The notes under the pieces are model-generated. The model did no database searches. It had not been told where the DNA came from and worked only from the letters and a program-made list of their open reading frames with translations. A program made the position numbers and the translations under genes. A stretch of 64,000 bases of DNA. Source: Epinephelus fuscoguttatus (lineage: Eukaryota > Chordata > Actinopteri > Perciformes > Serranidae). Of this stretch, positions 1 to 11,818 are shown piece after piece; the stretch's first letter is position 1, and each line of letters starts with the position of its first letter. The stretch is taken from positions 12,234,428 through 12,298,427 of the forward strand of contig NC_064759.1 in the NCBI RefSeq assembly GCF_011397635.1. The letters run 5' to 3'.

Positions 1-475
1 CTAAGCATGTGGCAAGAGGTTGTTTTTCATTTCCTGTTTCAAAAACAAATGAAATTATGGAATGGTTTGCCATCAGACATTATACATGCAGCAAGTGCAG
101 CTGTTTTTAAAAAGAGGTTGAAGAGATACCTGATGGCACAGAACACCAGCACCTCACACATAGGGTTTGTTACATGATGCCTGACTGTATGAACCTTAAT
201 GTGAAACTCTCCTGGTCTTTAATTCTCTCAATCACTGTATATGCTGTTTTTAGTAGTATTAAAATTACCTTTGAGCTGTAAAATCCTTATTATTATCACT
301 ATAATTAATATAATTATTATTTTCTGACTATTTTGTGGTTCATCTAAAGGACTTGTCTGTTTATTTTCGTTTTGTTTAGTTTTTTAATTTTTGGTTTTGC
401 AGTTTTCTTGTATATTTGTTGTCTTTGTCTGCCTTGGTAGTGCCTAATGGGGATCCAAATTAATTAATTAAAGTA
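1..475 (+). mobile_element. 3' end of a non-LTR (LINE) retrotransposon
   Basis: The window opens inside a reading frame that runs to a TGA at 175-177. It contains the motif KLWNGLPSDI followed by FKKRLKRYLM, which is the usual C-terminal end of ORF2 in jockey/CR1/L2-type LINEs in fish. About 300 bp of AT-rich 3' tail follows, ending near short AATT repeats at 461-470. The 5' part lies outside the window. The clade is not assigned; it could be the same broad group as the LINE at 12.4-14.0 kb. Confidence 0.6.
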
Positions 476-1961
476 ATTGTTTTGAAGTAAAGTACTTGAT
501 CAAATGTGCTCACTTCCCATCACTGGGTGAGGTAGAGTAGATAAGGTAATAGAGAATATGATGAGTACGAAAAAAGTGAAGTGAATAAATTAGTAGAGTA
601 ATAAAAGTAAACATGCACACAAACATGGGAAGTGACTCAGGTTATTTCACCTGTTGGAACAGGTGAGTAAAAACAAATGAATCTTACCGGCTGTGTCGCT
701 GAATCCTTCGTTGAGGCTGTTTGCAGACATCCTCTTTCTGTGTGTTTATAACAGTCTCTTATCACACATCTCGTGCGTCTTATCGCGGCTCGCGAACGTA
801 ACCGCGCCTCCCGCTCCGGTGTCTTGCTTACAGTATGTTTCTGTGGACGACCTCCGAGACGGGAACAGCACAGTCCATCATCTCAGATTGACGCCACACA
901 GAGCTGCAGAGACAAGGACGAGACGAGACATCTCATGACGTGTTTGTAAACCCATAAGAAATCTTGGTGATACCAAACATCCAACTGTCAAATGATAAGA
1001 TATCACGAGCCATCATCATTTCACCTCTTATAATTATTCCCCTCTGGTTTTCTTTCGTCTATCGCGTCCTGTAATGGATGTAAACATAAATGGCGAAACA
1101 CAAGAAAAGGATCAAACTCGGACTTTTATACAACAAGAAGAGAAAAATGAAATAAAACCCAAATCGACTCATTATTCCGGAGAGCGCATGCGCAGAGAGA
1201 GGATCTTTAACTATGAGATTTAAAGCCCTGGATATTGTCTTACAGGCAACCTGGACATATTGGTCCACACTTTTCTTGTGAAACATTAAATTTATGAATA
1301 GAAGGTCAAATGATATTTGTCATGGAAAGATTTAAAGAGAAGGACAGCACTAGTTGTAGTTTCAGTTTAAAGGTTCAGTGTGTAGGATTGGCAGAAATGG
1401 ACATGTTAATGTTTTCTTCAGTGTATAATCAACTGAAAATAAGAATTGTTGTGTTTTTGTTATCTTAGAATGAGCTGTTCATGTCTATATAGAGAGCCTC
1501 CTCTACAAGGATGTGTCCACCTTATTCTTAGCCGCCATGACACCTTGCACGAATCATGGGTGCAACTTCCAGTGTTGAACCGAAACCGGAGATTTCCAAT
1601 GGTAACAGTTTGTGTACAGTACTCTATTCTTCTTTCCAAGGGCAATTGGGAAATAAAACGTGGAGCACGCAGCCTTTTATCTACCTTATTCTTGAGGGCA
1701 CTACTGTAGAAATGACTGTGTGCGCAACTTCCTGTGAGATAGCGGAAGTAGCAGTAAGCTAGTTAGTCCCATAGACTCTCTGTGGTTAGTTCCAGTGGCT
1801 ACTCTTGGTGGCTGGTTCTTTTTGTAAGTAATTTGCCTTCAGTTTAGGAAATACTGATTTATTCTTTAACAAATATTTAACTAATGTTAACTTAGTATTT
1901 TCTATAAATGTCTTTGCAGAGCTTTGGTACCTGTTGCACTGTCCGTGTCTGTAACGACTAC
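476..1961. other. Gene-free, repeat-like stretch
   Basis: No coding exon with splice sites or recognisable protein similarity is seen. At about 1367 the motif ggttcagtgtgtaggatt resembles the end of the piggyBac-like repeats at 5.9 kb and 35.3 kb, so 1367-1800 is probably a degenerate member of an interspersed repeat. Short open frames here (for example 693-938) show no family motif. Confidence 0.4.
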
Positions 1962-2260
1962 GGGGGTGATCACACCAAGATGAAACGCTAGAAACACGAC
2001 GCCAGTTTTCCTATGATACGGCGCGTCTGACCGGCATTCAAGCATCTTTTTAGATGGGTGTTTTTCCGGCGTCTTTTTAGACGTGCGTTTTTGTAGACGC
2101 TTCTTTTTAGACGCGCGTAGACGCTGGAAAGTTAAAATATTTTCAACTTTTTGAGTGTCAGACGCCAGTAGCTAGCGCACATTGAATAAGCACTTCCAGC
2201 ATTTCAAGCGTCTTTGAAGCGTCCGCGTCTCTACCGTCTCATTTCTGTGTGATCACCCCC
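1962..2260. mobile_element. MITE-like element with 14-bp terminal inverted repeats
   Basis: The ends are gggggtgatcacac (from 1962) and gtgtgatcaccccc (to 2260), a perfect inverted repeat. The interior has four spaced copies of a motif like tctttttaga(c/t)g between about 2046 and 2115 and no open frame of note. The flanks taacgactac and taacaacgag are similar and may be an imperfect target duplication. The superfamily is not assigned. Confidence 0.6.
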
Positions 2261-2512
2261 TAACAACGAGTCTAAGCTAAACTTTTGTCTTCAGCAACTG
2301 TGTGTTGAACATGTGACCAGAACAAAAAGGGATTGCTCCTGTTGCCAAAGGTACCATTGATATGAATGAAACCACAAGAGTTTCACGAGATATAGCGAAA
2401 AAGTTTTACATCAGAATTTGTAGAGGAGACTGACACCTAGACTGACAGGTTCGCCTTTAGAAAAATGGCACCTCTGGAGTAGGAACGTGGAAGCAGTGTA
2501 TATTTGACATTA

Positions 2513-2835
2513 GGGCTGGGCAATATATCAAAACTACATCTGTTGTGATATGAGACTAGATATTGTCTTAGATTTTGGATATCGTCTTATCAAATGTTGT
2601 CCTCTCCTGGTTTTAAAGGCATCATTACAGTAAAGGGATGTAAGTCTATGAAATTGCCAGACTGTTCGAGCTGTTCTCTCATTTCTCTTTTCCCACATAG
2701 TCATTATATCTACATTAATGATTAGTTTTTATCAATAATATCATTTCTAAGTATTTAGTGACAGAACCAGTAGACAACTGTACAATATCGTCGCAATATT
2801 TATATCAAGGTGGTCAAAAATATTATATTTATATT
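2513..2835. repeat. Degenerate interspersed repeat (gggctgggcaatata type)
   Basis: This AT-rich segment starts with gggctgggcaatatatca and is rich in gatatcg-like motifs, as in many hAT-type non-autonomous elements of fish. The right end is not clear. No coding sequence is seen. Confidence 0.4.
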
Positions 2836-3901
2836 TTGCATGTGGATTAAATTATTAAATAATGAGTTAATTAAAAACATTGATTTTCAGCCAATCAACT
2901 AATCAGTTTATTGACTGATAGCTTTAGCTCCACAATCAAAATTAGACTTAAAGTAAATTAATAAAAGAAAGACCTAACAGTTGTTCGGTACAGGAGCTAC
3001 ACATTGATTAAATGATGAGATAACACTATATAGCTACCTGCACATTTTCAGCAGCCTTCCCGTGTCTCTAACTCTGAAACCCTGCCCCCACAAACCACAT
3101 CACATCAACACATTAATGATGGGAATGAAACATTAACAAAGTAAACCGGTTTATCCCCTGTGGTGGGACATAGCAGAAGACAATCCACGCAACATTTTTA
3201 CTGCCACGCAGCACTCCAAAACAAAAACCAGCAAGTCGGTTTTTGTTGCTTATGTTTGCCTTTCTGATTCCTACTCCCATTCCTTTCCCCTCCCAATATT
3301 TACCGTAAGTAGAAACAAGGTTAGTGTGTCTAATCTGTTCAACCTTGTCGAGGGCTAACCATGACTGAGGGCTGAGTGCCCACAAGTCTGACCTACTTTC
3401 ATGGAGTGAAAGTGTGTCATGTACAGTAGGTATGTACGGAGGACATCCACGGCGCTTTTAGGTATTTCAAGACATTAGGATTTTTATTCTTTGGAATTGT
3501 TGAGCATTTAGGCTTGTTAATTGTACAGTCGTATATAATAACCTATTTTTAAAGGTGTGTAGAGTAAAAATGACAAGAATGATTCATTTTAAGTCAGCAT
3601 ACACACATTGACTCATCGGATTTGATAAGGGTACTCATGAATCCCAGGCCTCTCTGACTCAAAGTGCACCAACACCCACCCTGCAAAATCTAAAATACAA
3701 TATACACGTTGCGTACTGTACAAAGACTGTTCCAGTACAGGCAGATTTTTCTGTCCCAGTTATGTCATGTTTAGAGTTTTTTTTAACTGGATAGTTTGTC
3801 TTGTTACTGAGTTGAAGAGGCTCACGGGCATGTGTTAATTATTTTATGTTATATTTATTATCTATGCCAGACATTAGCCTGAAGGGAATCATGCGTTGGT
3901 C

Positions 3902-3949
<48 letters not shown>

Positions 3950-4927
3950 TTGTCTGTCTGCGGCTAATCTGGCATACTACTGGACCAATCAGCCTAATAT
4001 TTTGTGTGCACAAGCATGCCTGTGTGCCCAAGAACCTGATTGTGGTGAGTCACAGTTGCTGAAAAATCTGTATTGGGGCCATAATATAGTTTTGTTTGTT
4101 TATTCTATCTTATCTTAACGAGATAAAAATAAATTACACGTGCAGTTATTGAACTGAACACAGGGTGAAGGGCATATAGGTAAGCTCCGGGTGATGAGAA
4201 TCAGATGTGGAATGGAGAAAATTGACCGTGTTATGGAAGCATATTTAAAAGCTTGAATTGCTGAATGGAATAATGATTACATACGGACAATGCTGTTGCC
4301 CTTTTGTGTTACGGTCAGCATGTATATATTGTATTGAGGATAAATGGATCACCAAATCCAAAGAGATAAAGCGCTCTGGACATTGGTTTATTGTTAGCCC
4401 AATTAACACTTGTCACGAACAAGGTCACCCGTTCGCCCCTCAGTGGCTTGTTTAGACATTTTCTTTTTTTTGGAAGATGTAACATGCCTCCACACCCTTG
4501 AAAGATGGCACAAAGGAGGCACAGGGGTAGCACTCAGCGCCCAGCCTCGCATTTTTTAGTGACTTAAAAACAACTTTCTTCCTTGAGTAAATCAACCCAG
4601 TAACTGAGAAGATCAGAGCCATAGTTTACTTTGGCAAATACCCTTGGCACTGGTAGTATTCAAACTTACTTACCTGTTCAACTAGATCTTATTAGGTAGG
4701 GCAAACAAAATCCAGAGTGAAGAGACTGATAAAACCAAGACGATACTGCTGTTTAAGATCATTGAAAATAACGTTTGAAGCATAGTACATTAAAGTGATA
4801 TTGTTATCTCACTGAGTGAATTTTGATAGCACAGCATTTCTTGTTCCTGCCTGAACAGTAACAGTAGCTGCCTTTGGCTTTGTTACATAATATTTTTGTA
4901 CTACTTTGAACGACAACCTCAACTCAA
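2836..4927. other. Gene-free stretch with a TG microsatellite
   Basis: No exon or gene is recognised. It contains a (TG)n tract at 3905-3947. The segment after it (about 3950-4070) is loosely similar to 43400-43560: both have a tgtctgtctgc motif, then (a/c)ggatcaat-like sequence and a closing ttgaaaaa, so they are probably copies of one dispersed repeat. Confidence 0.4.
3905..3947. repeat. (TG)n microsatellite
   Basis: About 21 uninterrupted TG dinucleotides. Confidence 0.95.
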
Positions 4928-5530
4928 ATTTTAGTCAGCAGATAACTGTTCACACATTCAGGTTTTGACAGGTATGCTTTATTTTGGATAACATATATTC
5001 TGTATTAAATACAATCTCAATGTTTATAGGCTGGAGAAAAACAGACATAACAATGTGAAAATAAAAAGTTTTAAGTGCATTATTTCTATGTATATGAGTA
5101 ACATATATCCAGTATATCAGATCATGTGATTATTGCCCAGCCCATTTGTATAAGCCTGAACCGTAGTGCTGTGTACACATTTTCAATGAATAAAAAAAGT
5201 CCAAAAATGTTAAAGCAACATTCACATTTAAGTCTTCATTCTTCATTGTCCAAAACAAAATTTACAAATTACCGACAATTACACTTATTACAATATATAG
5301 TTCTGGAGAAATCAAAGTAAATACTATATTACTATATTACTATTACTATAAATAGTTCATCTTGCCTTCTTTTCAAAATCAAACAACCATTCCTATCTTT
5401 GATTATCTGAACATTTCAGGGATTTGTCAAACCATTTCATGGAAAATAAGCTCACTTAAATTATCATAATGTGCACAGGACAAAGGAAATGTAGGCTTTG
5501 ATTAGTGACTTTGAAAGTATTATCCTCAGA
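4928..5530 (-). other. Putative 3' untranslated block of the class II beta gene (copy 1)
   Basis: This ~600-bp block is nearly repeated at 11819-12402. On the minus strand it carries an AATAAA signal (tttatt on the plus strand at 4978-4983) close to its 3' end, and it has no coding potential. It lies 1.4 kb downstream of the last recognised beta-chain exon on the same strand. I infer that it is the terminal non-coding exon of that gene. It could also be an unrelated repeat with two copies in the window; RNA reads would decide. Confidence 0.45.
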
Positions 5531-5916
5531 CTTCAGTAAAAGCTTATTTTAAACCTCCTCAAGAAGTGAGTGCAGCTATTTTGCCCATTGAGAACTGTGT
5601 TGCTCCATATAAAAAATAAAACAACAACTACTTATTGCTTCGATCCTCTGACATTTGAGATGATTTCACAGTCGCATCGTTTCGAATTTTGGCTTGTATT
5701 ACAAATGTTTCAGCCAAAGTGGCGGGCTGCCTTAACCTGTTGGCACCAACATTCGGCCTGGAATAAAAAACAAAAGGAGAAATTAAGAGTTAAGAGTTAC
5801 AGTGTTGACAAGTGTTTAAAACTAGTTGTCAAATCTACAAATGCTACATGATCACTGGTGGATTTGGATGTGACAATGATCACTGGTAGTGTTGACTTTC
5901 ATGCTCTATGATTTAA

Positions 5917-6791
5917 AAGCCCTGTGTGTAAGATTTTGGGTGATTTAGTGGAATATAGTGGTGATGATTGTAGACAGGATTGGAGACAGGTGGTTCCCCA
6001 CCACATGCTAAAGTGTGCTCACCTTTTTTCTATGATAACTAAAGGTCCTGACCTTTTTATCGGGAGCCAAAATATCCACAGAGGTTTCCTCCTCTCCGAA
6101 ACAAATGAACCAGGTGATTTAAACCAGTTGACGCTGCTCGTCGCTTCTAACTATAGTGGCGGATGCAAAAACATGAATATGCGAATGGCCTGCTCTAGAG
6201 CCAGTGTTTGGTTTGTCCATTCTGGGCTACTGTAGAAACACGATGGTGCAACTAAGCCAACCTCTGGGGTTAAAATGACCAACGTCACAGCAGAATAAAC
6301 ATGTTTAAAGCCTGGTACAAAAATCAGTTTTTGGTCTTTATAGTTAATTTCCCCCTTCATGACGACTGTACGGGGGTTACTTTTCAATAACTCACCTCTA
6401 TTAAGACTTAAAGTCAAGCATAATCAAGGGTGGGCCGCTATGAGTGATGAGTGATAGGCCTCGGCTAATGCCCTTGGCTTCTAAGTCAGATCAACCACTC
6501 TCGGTCACTTCTGGCTCCAAAAAACCAAGATGGCGACAGCCAAAATGACAGACTTGAGGCTTCAGAAACTAACGAGTGACATCGTGGTAACTAGCTACCA
6601 CCATTATTTTTGCAGCCTATGAGGTCCTCTTTATAAACGAGGACCGGCTCCCTATGCAGATATAAACAGCTCATTTAAACGCAACAAAAACACAACTCTC
6701 ATTTTCAGGTGATTATATACCAAAGAAAGTGTACTTATTATATTATTCCATTTCTGCCAGTATAACCCCCTAAATCCTACACAGTGGACCT
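5917..6791. mobile_element. piggyBac-like MITE flanked by TTAA
   Basis: The left end is at TTAA (5913-5916) followed by a ccctgtgtgtaagattt motif. The right end is aaatcctacacagtgg then acc and TTAA (6792-6795), giving degenerate inverted ends and a TTAA target. The interior has the gagccagtgtttggtttgtc motif shared with many fish copies. A second repeat unit with aagatggcgacagc (about 6264-6600) seems to be nested inside; a related piece occurs at 40085-40205. No transposase is seen. Confidence 0.6.
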
Positions 6792-6938
6792 TTAAGGGAT
6801 AATGAACAATAAATCTTATCTGATATAAAGGCATCAGTGCAGGGGTGTCTATGAGTTGCACTTCAGACAACAGTGGTGCAGTGTATTCAGAAGACAACAA
6901 AAGCCGGATGTAATGTTTGTGTCTAATCTTGACGAGGC

Positions 6939-8945
6939 CTATTTATCTCTGATTTGGTCTTCACTCTCACCTGCACTGTTCTTCTTGTAGTAAATCAGCC
7001 CAGCAACCAAAAACACCAGACCCAGCACCAGACCTGCCGTCCCGATAGCAATCTTGTTATTCTGTGAATGAGGTGTCGGGTCTGAAAAACACATGACCAC
7101 AAACACAAAGTCTTGTAACTCTAGTCAAATGGAGATTTGCCTTGATAACATTAAGTTGATCCAACCTGTCACTCTCTTACCCCAGTCATAAAGCTTGGGC
7201 TCGGTAAGGCTGCTGTGCTCCACCTTGCAGGTTATTTGCTCCCCAGGTTTGGGTGTAAACTCCAGATAGGAGTGGATCTGGTGGAGCCAGTTCCCATTGG
7301 ACAGTTTCTCAGTGGACGTCACATCAGACGTCACCTCCTTTCCGTTCCTCAGCCAAGTCACTCTGATTTGTTTGGGATAAAAGTCATACACACTGCAGAT
7401 GAGCATGCCTGGATGTCTGCTGCTTGCTGCGTCAACTGACTTCACGGTGACGTAGGGCTCGACTTGGGGGAAAGAAACCAAAGACAAAACTAGTTGGCAT
7501 GAAATAGCAGATCTTATGCACCAACAATGCTGAGAGTTTCAGTAACACTTTAGACAACAGCCCGCAAATTACAGTGTAAATCTTTTCTATATGTGACGTA
7601 CCAGTTAAATACTTAGTGGAAATCAATGGAAGGCAGAAGGGAAACAAAAGGTAACAAATCTGCATTTTGGAAGAACCTAGAAATATAGTCTAATTTATCA
7701 AAAAAAAGTGATGAACTTATGAGGAATTATCACCTGAATCTGTAGCTCCCCTCAGATTTACATAGTTTATAGATGATGGCTTACCTGTCCAGCCTAGAAC
7801 TATGGTTTTGGTTCTCATAGCATTATTCATGGCATAAGACGTAGGTTTTGTTTCAACACTGGGGGGGACATATATGAAAAGGATTTGGGGGTCTTCCACC
7901 AGTAAATTTTGAGCATCAAATACTATTTTTTCTGCATTCTAGTGAATTTCTATGCACTAAATTGTTAAAATAAGACACAACATGCTCACTTACAATTAAA
8001 CCTTTAGGACTGGGTGCTGGATCCTTAATGTAAGTGATACCAAAAAAGTAAGTTCCTCTTAAACCCAAAGTTACCCCCTTAATTCCTGACCTCTTGTCTT
8101 CTTTATTTGTACTTAACTGTAATAAGTATTATACCACACATCCTAGCCTAAATAATGACACCATAATTTGCAGGCTGTAATCTAAAGTCTGAACAGAATT
8201 TTAACACACAGTCACCTGGTTTTGAAAGGAAGTCCAGTGCCAATGAGACATGGCTTTTGCATTTGTCTTCATTCTTCTTTACTTGTTTCATAAAAGAAGG
8301 GCTTTTGTTGAGGCCATCTGCAAGGTCTCTTGTTTTCTCTGTGTAGCCGACGTATTTTCCCACAGTGCTGTTGTAATCTATCAGAAGCACCTTGTTGAAG
8401 AAGATTTGCTCCATGTATAACACATCATCAGGGGAAGTAAACTGGCAGCGTAGCAAACCATAGCCAAAAAGAGCATCTGCAACGTGAAACAAACAAGTGT
8501 TAGATAGTCATTTCACTTGTTTTTATATATTTTATTTGTTGTGTTATTTGTAATTTCCTTATGTATTTTTATGTACAGCCCATTGACGCATTTTTTTTGT
8601 GATTCTGGGCTACAATAAATTTTTACTTGACTTGACTAGATCATTTAATATGTTATATTTTCGTGTTCATTACCTGTTTTCACACTCTCATAATATGCAG
8701 CAGCTTTTTTTTATCACTGTTTTTGTGAGAAATACCTGTTACAATTATGATTAATCATTCTGATCTACGACATGTAGCAACAGACTGACAACTGGCACTA
8801 ACACTGGTCTGTGCTCTTTTAAACAGCAAAACAAATGAACAATGACTGCTTCTATTTTAATGTTACCTCTATTTTAATGTCACTTACCTGCTCTTGAAAA
8901 TATCAGAAACAGAAGCAGCAGGGAAAAGAAGCTGCGAGCGAACAT
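6939..8945 (-). CDS. MHC class II beta chain
   Basis: Beta subunit of the class II heterodimer that presents peptides to CD4 T cells at the cell surface. Four coding exons are read on the minus strand: 8945-8888 (signal peptide, MFARSFF then a Leu-rich core), 8476-8216 (beta-1 domain, Cys in LLRCQF and in EDKCKS, N-glycosylation site YNST, conserved GYTE), 7462-7181 (beta-2 immunoglobulin domain, Cys in MLICSVYDFYP and in ITCKVEHSSL, ending KLYDWG) and 7081 onward (connecting peptide and membrane helix KIAIGTAGLVLGLVFLVAGL, then YYKKNSAG). All junctions are GT-AG with phase 1. Reading through the last donor-like GTGAGAG (6970-6964) reaches TAG at 6941-6939 and gives 247 residues, a normal length. 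If that donor is used, the tail is encoded further downstream, perhaps near 5.5 kb. A Harbinger element starts 119 bp upstream of the ATG. The teleost lineage (DA, DB or DE) is not assigned. Confidence 0.9.
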
Positions 8946-9449
8946 GTTGACACCTGAGAAAAGACAAGCTACAAATCGGAAGTAATTTGATCTCACACTG
9001 AAAACACGAGGAAGTGAGGCAGCAGAACGCTCGGCAACATTCCCGTAAAGAGGTGTGGCTCTGTGGCCCCTATTTCAGGAAGCAGGCTCAACAAACTCAG
9101 AGCCTAATCCCGGTCTCCGGGTTGACTGAGCCTGAGCTGAGAAACTCTGAGTTTTCGGTTACAGAACAGTTGATCACAGTCAGCTCAATCAACTCTGAGT
9201 ATGTTCAGCCTGAGAGAGGCGCGTCCACGGCGAGCACTGAAAGACATCATCAGTAGAGTGCAGATAACGTGATATTCAGTGGCCGAAAGCAGAAAGCCGC
9301 TAGTTTCATCCCAGCTGAGTCGGAGATTTCACTCACCGCGAAATGAAAAACAAAAAAAAAAACAAAAACAAACTGTGAAGTAATGCCTATGTAATGTGAT
9401 GTGTTAATGTGCCTAATATACAGAAAATACAGAAACATTACACATAGTT

Positions 9450-10564
9450 GGGTAGACTGAGTACAGTTGAGACACTTTTTGCTTCTTCATTTTTGAACAG
9501 ATATTGCACAAAAACTATACACTGGAAAATAAGTGATTTTTCATGTGCAGTTTAATTTGTTTGTATACTACTTTATTATTGATGAATATCATTTATAAGT
9601 TGTTTATTTTTTCCACAATCAGGTCATAAACATGAGGTGCATTTTTACCATGGTACCGTCTCAACTATACCCCATATGTGTACAGTTGAGACACCTATTG
9701 AAACCCATTGATGATGACTGAACATCAATTGTAAATGCAATAAACTTTTTTTTTTAAAAAAAGGACAATTTGACAAGATAATTCAATATAAATTCATTCC
9801 TCTTTATTGAAATTAAAAACAATGGAATATTATTGTAAACAAGCAATAATAAAACACCAACACTAAAAATAGGCTAAACAAGAAGTTATGACACGCAACT
9901 GAGTGGTCATGTGGGGCTAGGCTCTGGCGCCGGCGATGGTGTTTAGTTTTTATTTTACATCCCATAAAGGCTGTATCAACTGTACCCGTTCTACCACCTT
10001 GCCTATTACACCACAATTATCCATATATCATTCATGTTTAAAAAGATGTCCATTAATATAACACAGTTCAAGTATCACAAATATTAAATTTTATTTTCAT
10101 TTTCTTTGTTTGTGGTCTTATTATGACTTGTAACCTGTTATCTTTACGCTGCACAACTTAACAGCATGTGATGTAATAGAACTCTGTCACAGGTACCCCA
10201 CTAACCACCTTGTGTATTTCTCTAGATTATGCAGTGACCTAACATGCTAGGATAGCATGAAATATGTGAGTTTTTAGGGCACAGAATAATATTAGCAATG
10301 ATGTAAGTTATGTTTGATGGTCACAAAAGGATAATAAGCTATTCATTGTGGAAGGGACATGGTAAAGTGAAATTCTTACCTTAGTAAAAAGACTTTTGCT
10401 GATATCTTCAGACTGGAGATGCTAACACTCTTCAAATTTCCCACCACCAAAGAGGATGCTAATACGCATGTGTTGAGTAAAAATCACGGTTCAGGCTTGC
10501 AGCGCAGGCAAGATATTTAGGGTGTTTCAACTGTACACATGTCTCAACTATACTCAGTCTACCC
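9450..10564. mobile_element. 1.1-kb inverted-repeat element of unassigned family
   Basis: Ends are a 25-bp inverted repeat with one mismatch: gggtagactgagtacagttg at 9450 against a mirror copy ending agtctaccc at 10564. Related motifs recur inside the element: gtctcaactatac near 9658, gtacagttgagacacc near 9681, atcaactgtaccc near 9975 and ttcaactgtacac near 10527. There is no transposase-like frame, so it is non-autonomous. It lies wholly inside the Harbinger element at 9065-11583. No target duplication is obvious. Confidence 0.65.
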
Positions 10565-10890
10565 TTCATATATTTTAATATAATTTGCTGTATCATCTTA
10601 TTCAGCTGTAATCTGATGGAGCCTAAACACACTGGGCAGTGACACAACATCAAACACAAAAACGTTTTACAGACTGGTGAAAGTTTTGCTTATACTGCTG
10701 TGAAATGACTTCTGATTCACGTAATCTCCTTTATGCTCAGATGGAGCTATTATGGGATGTTGAGTCCCTTGAATGAGCCAGTTACACCGCAGAATCTTTG
10801 AATATATGAAAAGTATTCATGAATCATTGCATCATATCTGCGTAGATTCATTTCTGATTAACACTGAGAAACCTGAAGTTCCGTGGAATT

Positions 10891-11012
10891 CCTTTTATTT
10901 AAAGATTATTTTTGGGGCTTTTGTTGTCTTTAGTGGCAAAACAGTGTAATGTTGGGGGAGAGAGGGAACGACGCGCAGCAGAAGCTGCAGGCTGGGTTTG
11001 AACCCGATCACG
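10891..11012 (-). mobile_element. 3' part of a tRNA-derived SINE
   Basis: On the minus strand the sequence has a box-B-like gggttcaaacccagcctg, a pyrimidine-rich ctccctctctccc segment and a cctaaa-like tail with aaaaataatctttaaat. The order matches the SINE at 16509-16690, so it is a second, 5'-truncated copy of the same or a closely related family. Confidence 0.55.
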
Positions 11013-11818
11013 CTCCATCCACACATGCTCCGTTGCAAATACTTTGATAATCGATTCTGATTTATGTCCAGGGAAAACCACCGCTGTCTCTCTGATGTGT
11101 TCAGTGTCTCTGATGTTGTAAAGAAAACTGCCGCTGCCAAAGAAGCAAAGGGCAATGCATAAAATTTGCTCCTATGATAATGTAAATCCACAATGTGTAA
11201 TATTTGATATATCTGGGTGGAACAGATTGTTAAGATAAATGAAAGACTGTGAGGTCAAACAGTATCTTTCATACAGACACTCCTCCGGGGAGACATCTAA
11301 ACGGGCTCTAATCACCTTCTCCTTACTCAGCAGCCTCTGTATAAACTGTGCCCCAACGTCCACAACTTCATTCACTAAAGGACACGCCATGTTTCTCCTA
11401 CCTGCAACACGCTCAGCCTCAGGCTTAGATGAAGCATGGAGTAAGTTGCTGATTGGTTGCAGTTGGTAACTGACTCAGGGTTTTGCTGACCTGGCTTTCT
11501 GAAATGGAAAACTCAGAGTTTCCCTCATCTCAGGCTCAACATACTCAGAGTTTTCACTAATCCTGCTTTCTGAAATAGGGCCCAGACCATCGAAGTGAAA
11601 TACAAATTTGATCATTTACCATGCATGTTACTGTGGTTGTTAATTTAGAGTTCAGTTTATCATCTGAAGGGTAAGTTGTAAAATTCTAAAGAATCTCTAA
11701 CACACAATCTTCAAACGGCAGCAACTTTAATTTTTTTCAAACATCTGTAAGGGTTTTTAGTATAGTTTTATCATCCTAAAGACATAAAATGAAAAGAAAG
11801 AAACCAGGAAAGTGGTTA

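Larger units (their letters stand above)
9065..11583 (-). mobile_element. PIF/Harbinger-type DNA transposon, decayed, with nested insertions
   Basis: Terminal inverted repeats begin ggcccctatttcaggaagca at 9065 and mirror tgctttctgaaatagggccc at 11583; aactctgag-type subterminal repeats follow on both sides. On the minus strand, 11390 to about 10900 encodes a broken Harbinger transposase N-terminus: MACPLVNEVVDVG, then YLYERY-like CLYERYCLTS, and after frame changes FLYNI and FPGHKS. The catalytic part is missing. Nested inside are a 1.1-kb inverted-repeat element (9450-10564) and a SINE piece (10891-11012). No clear 3-bp target duplication is seen. Confidence 0.75.
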
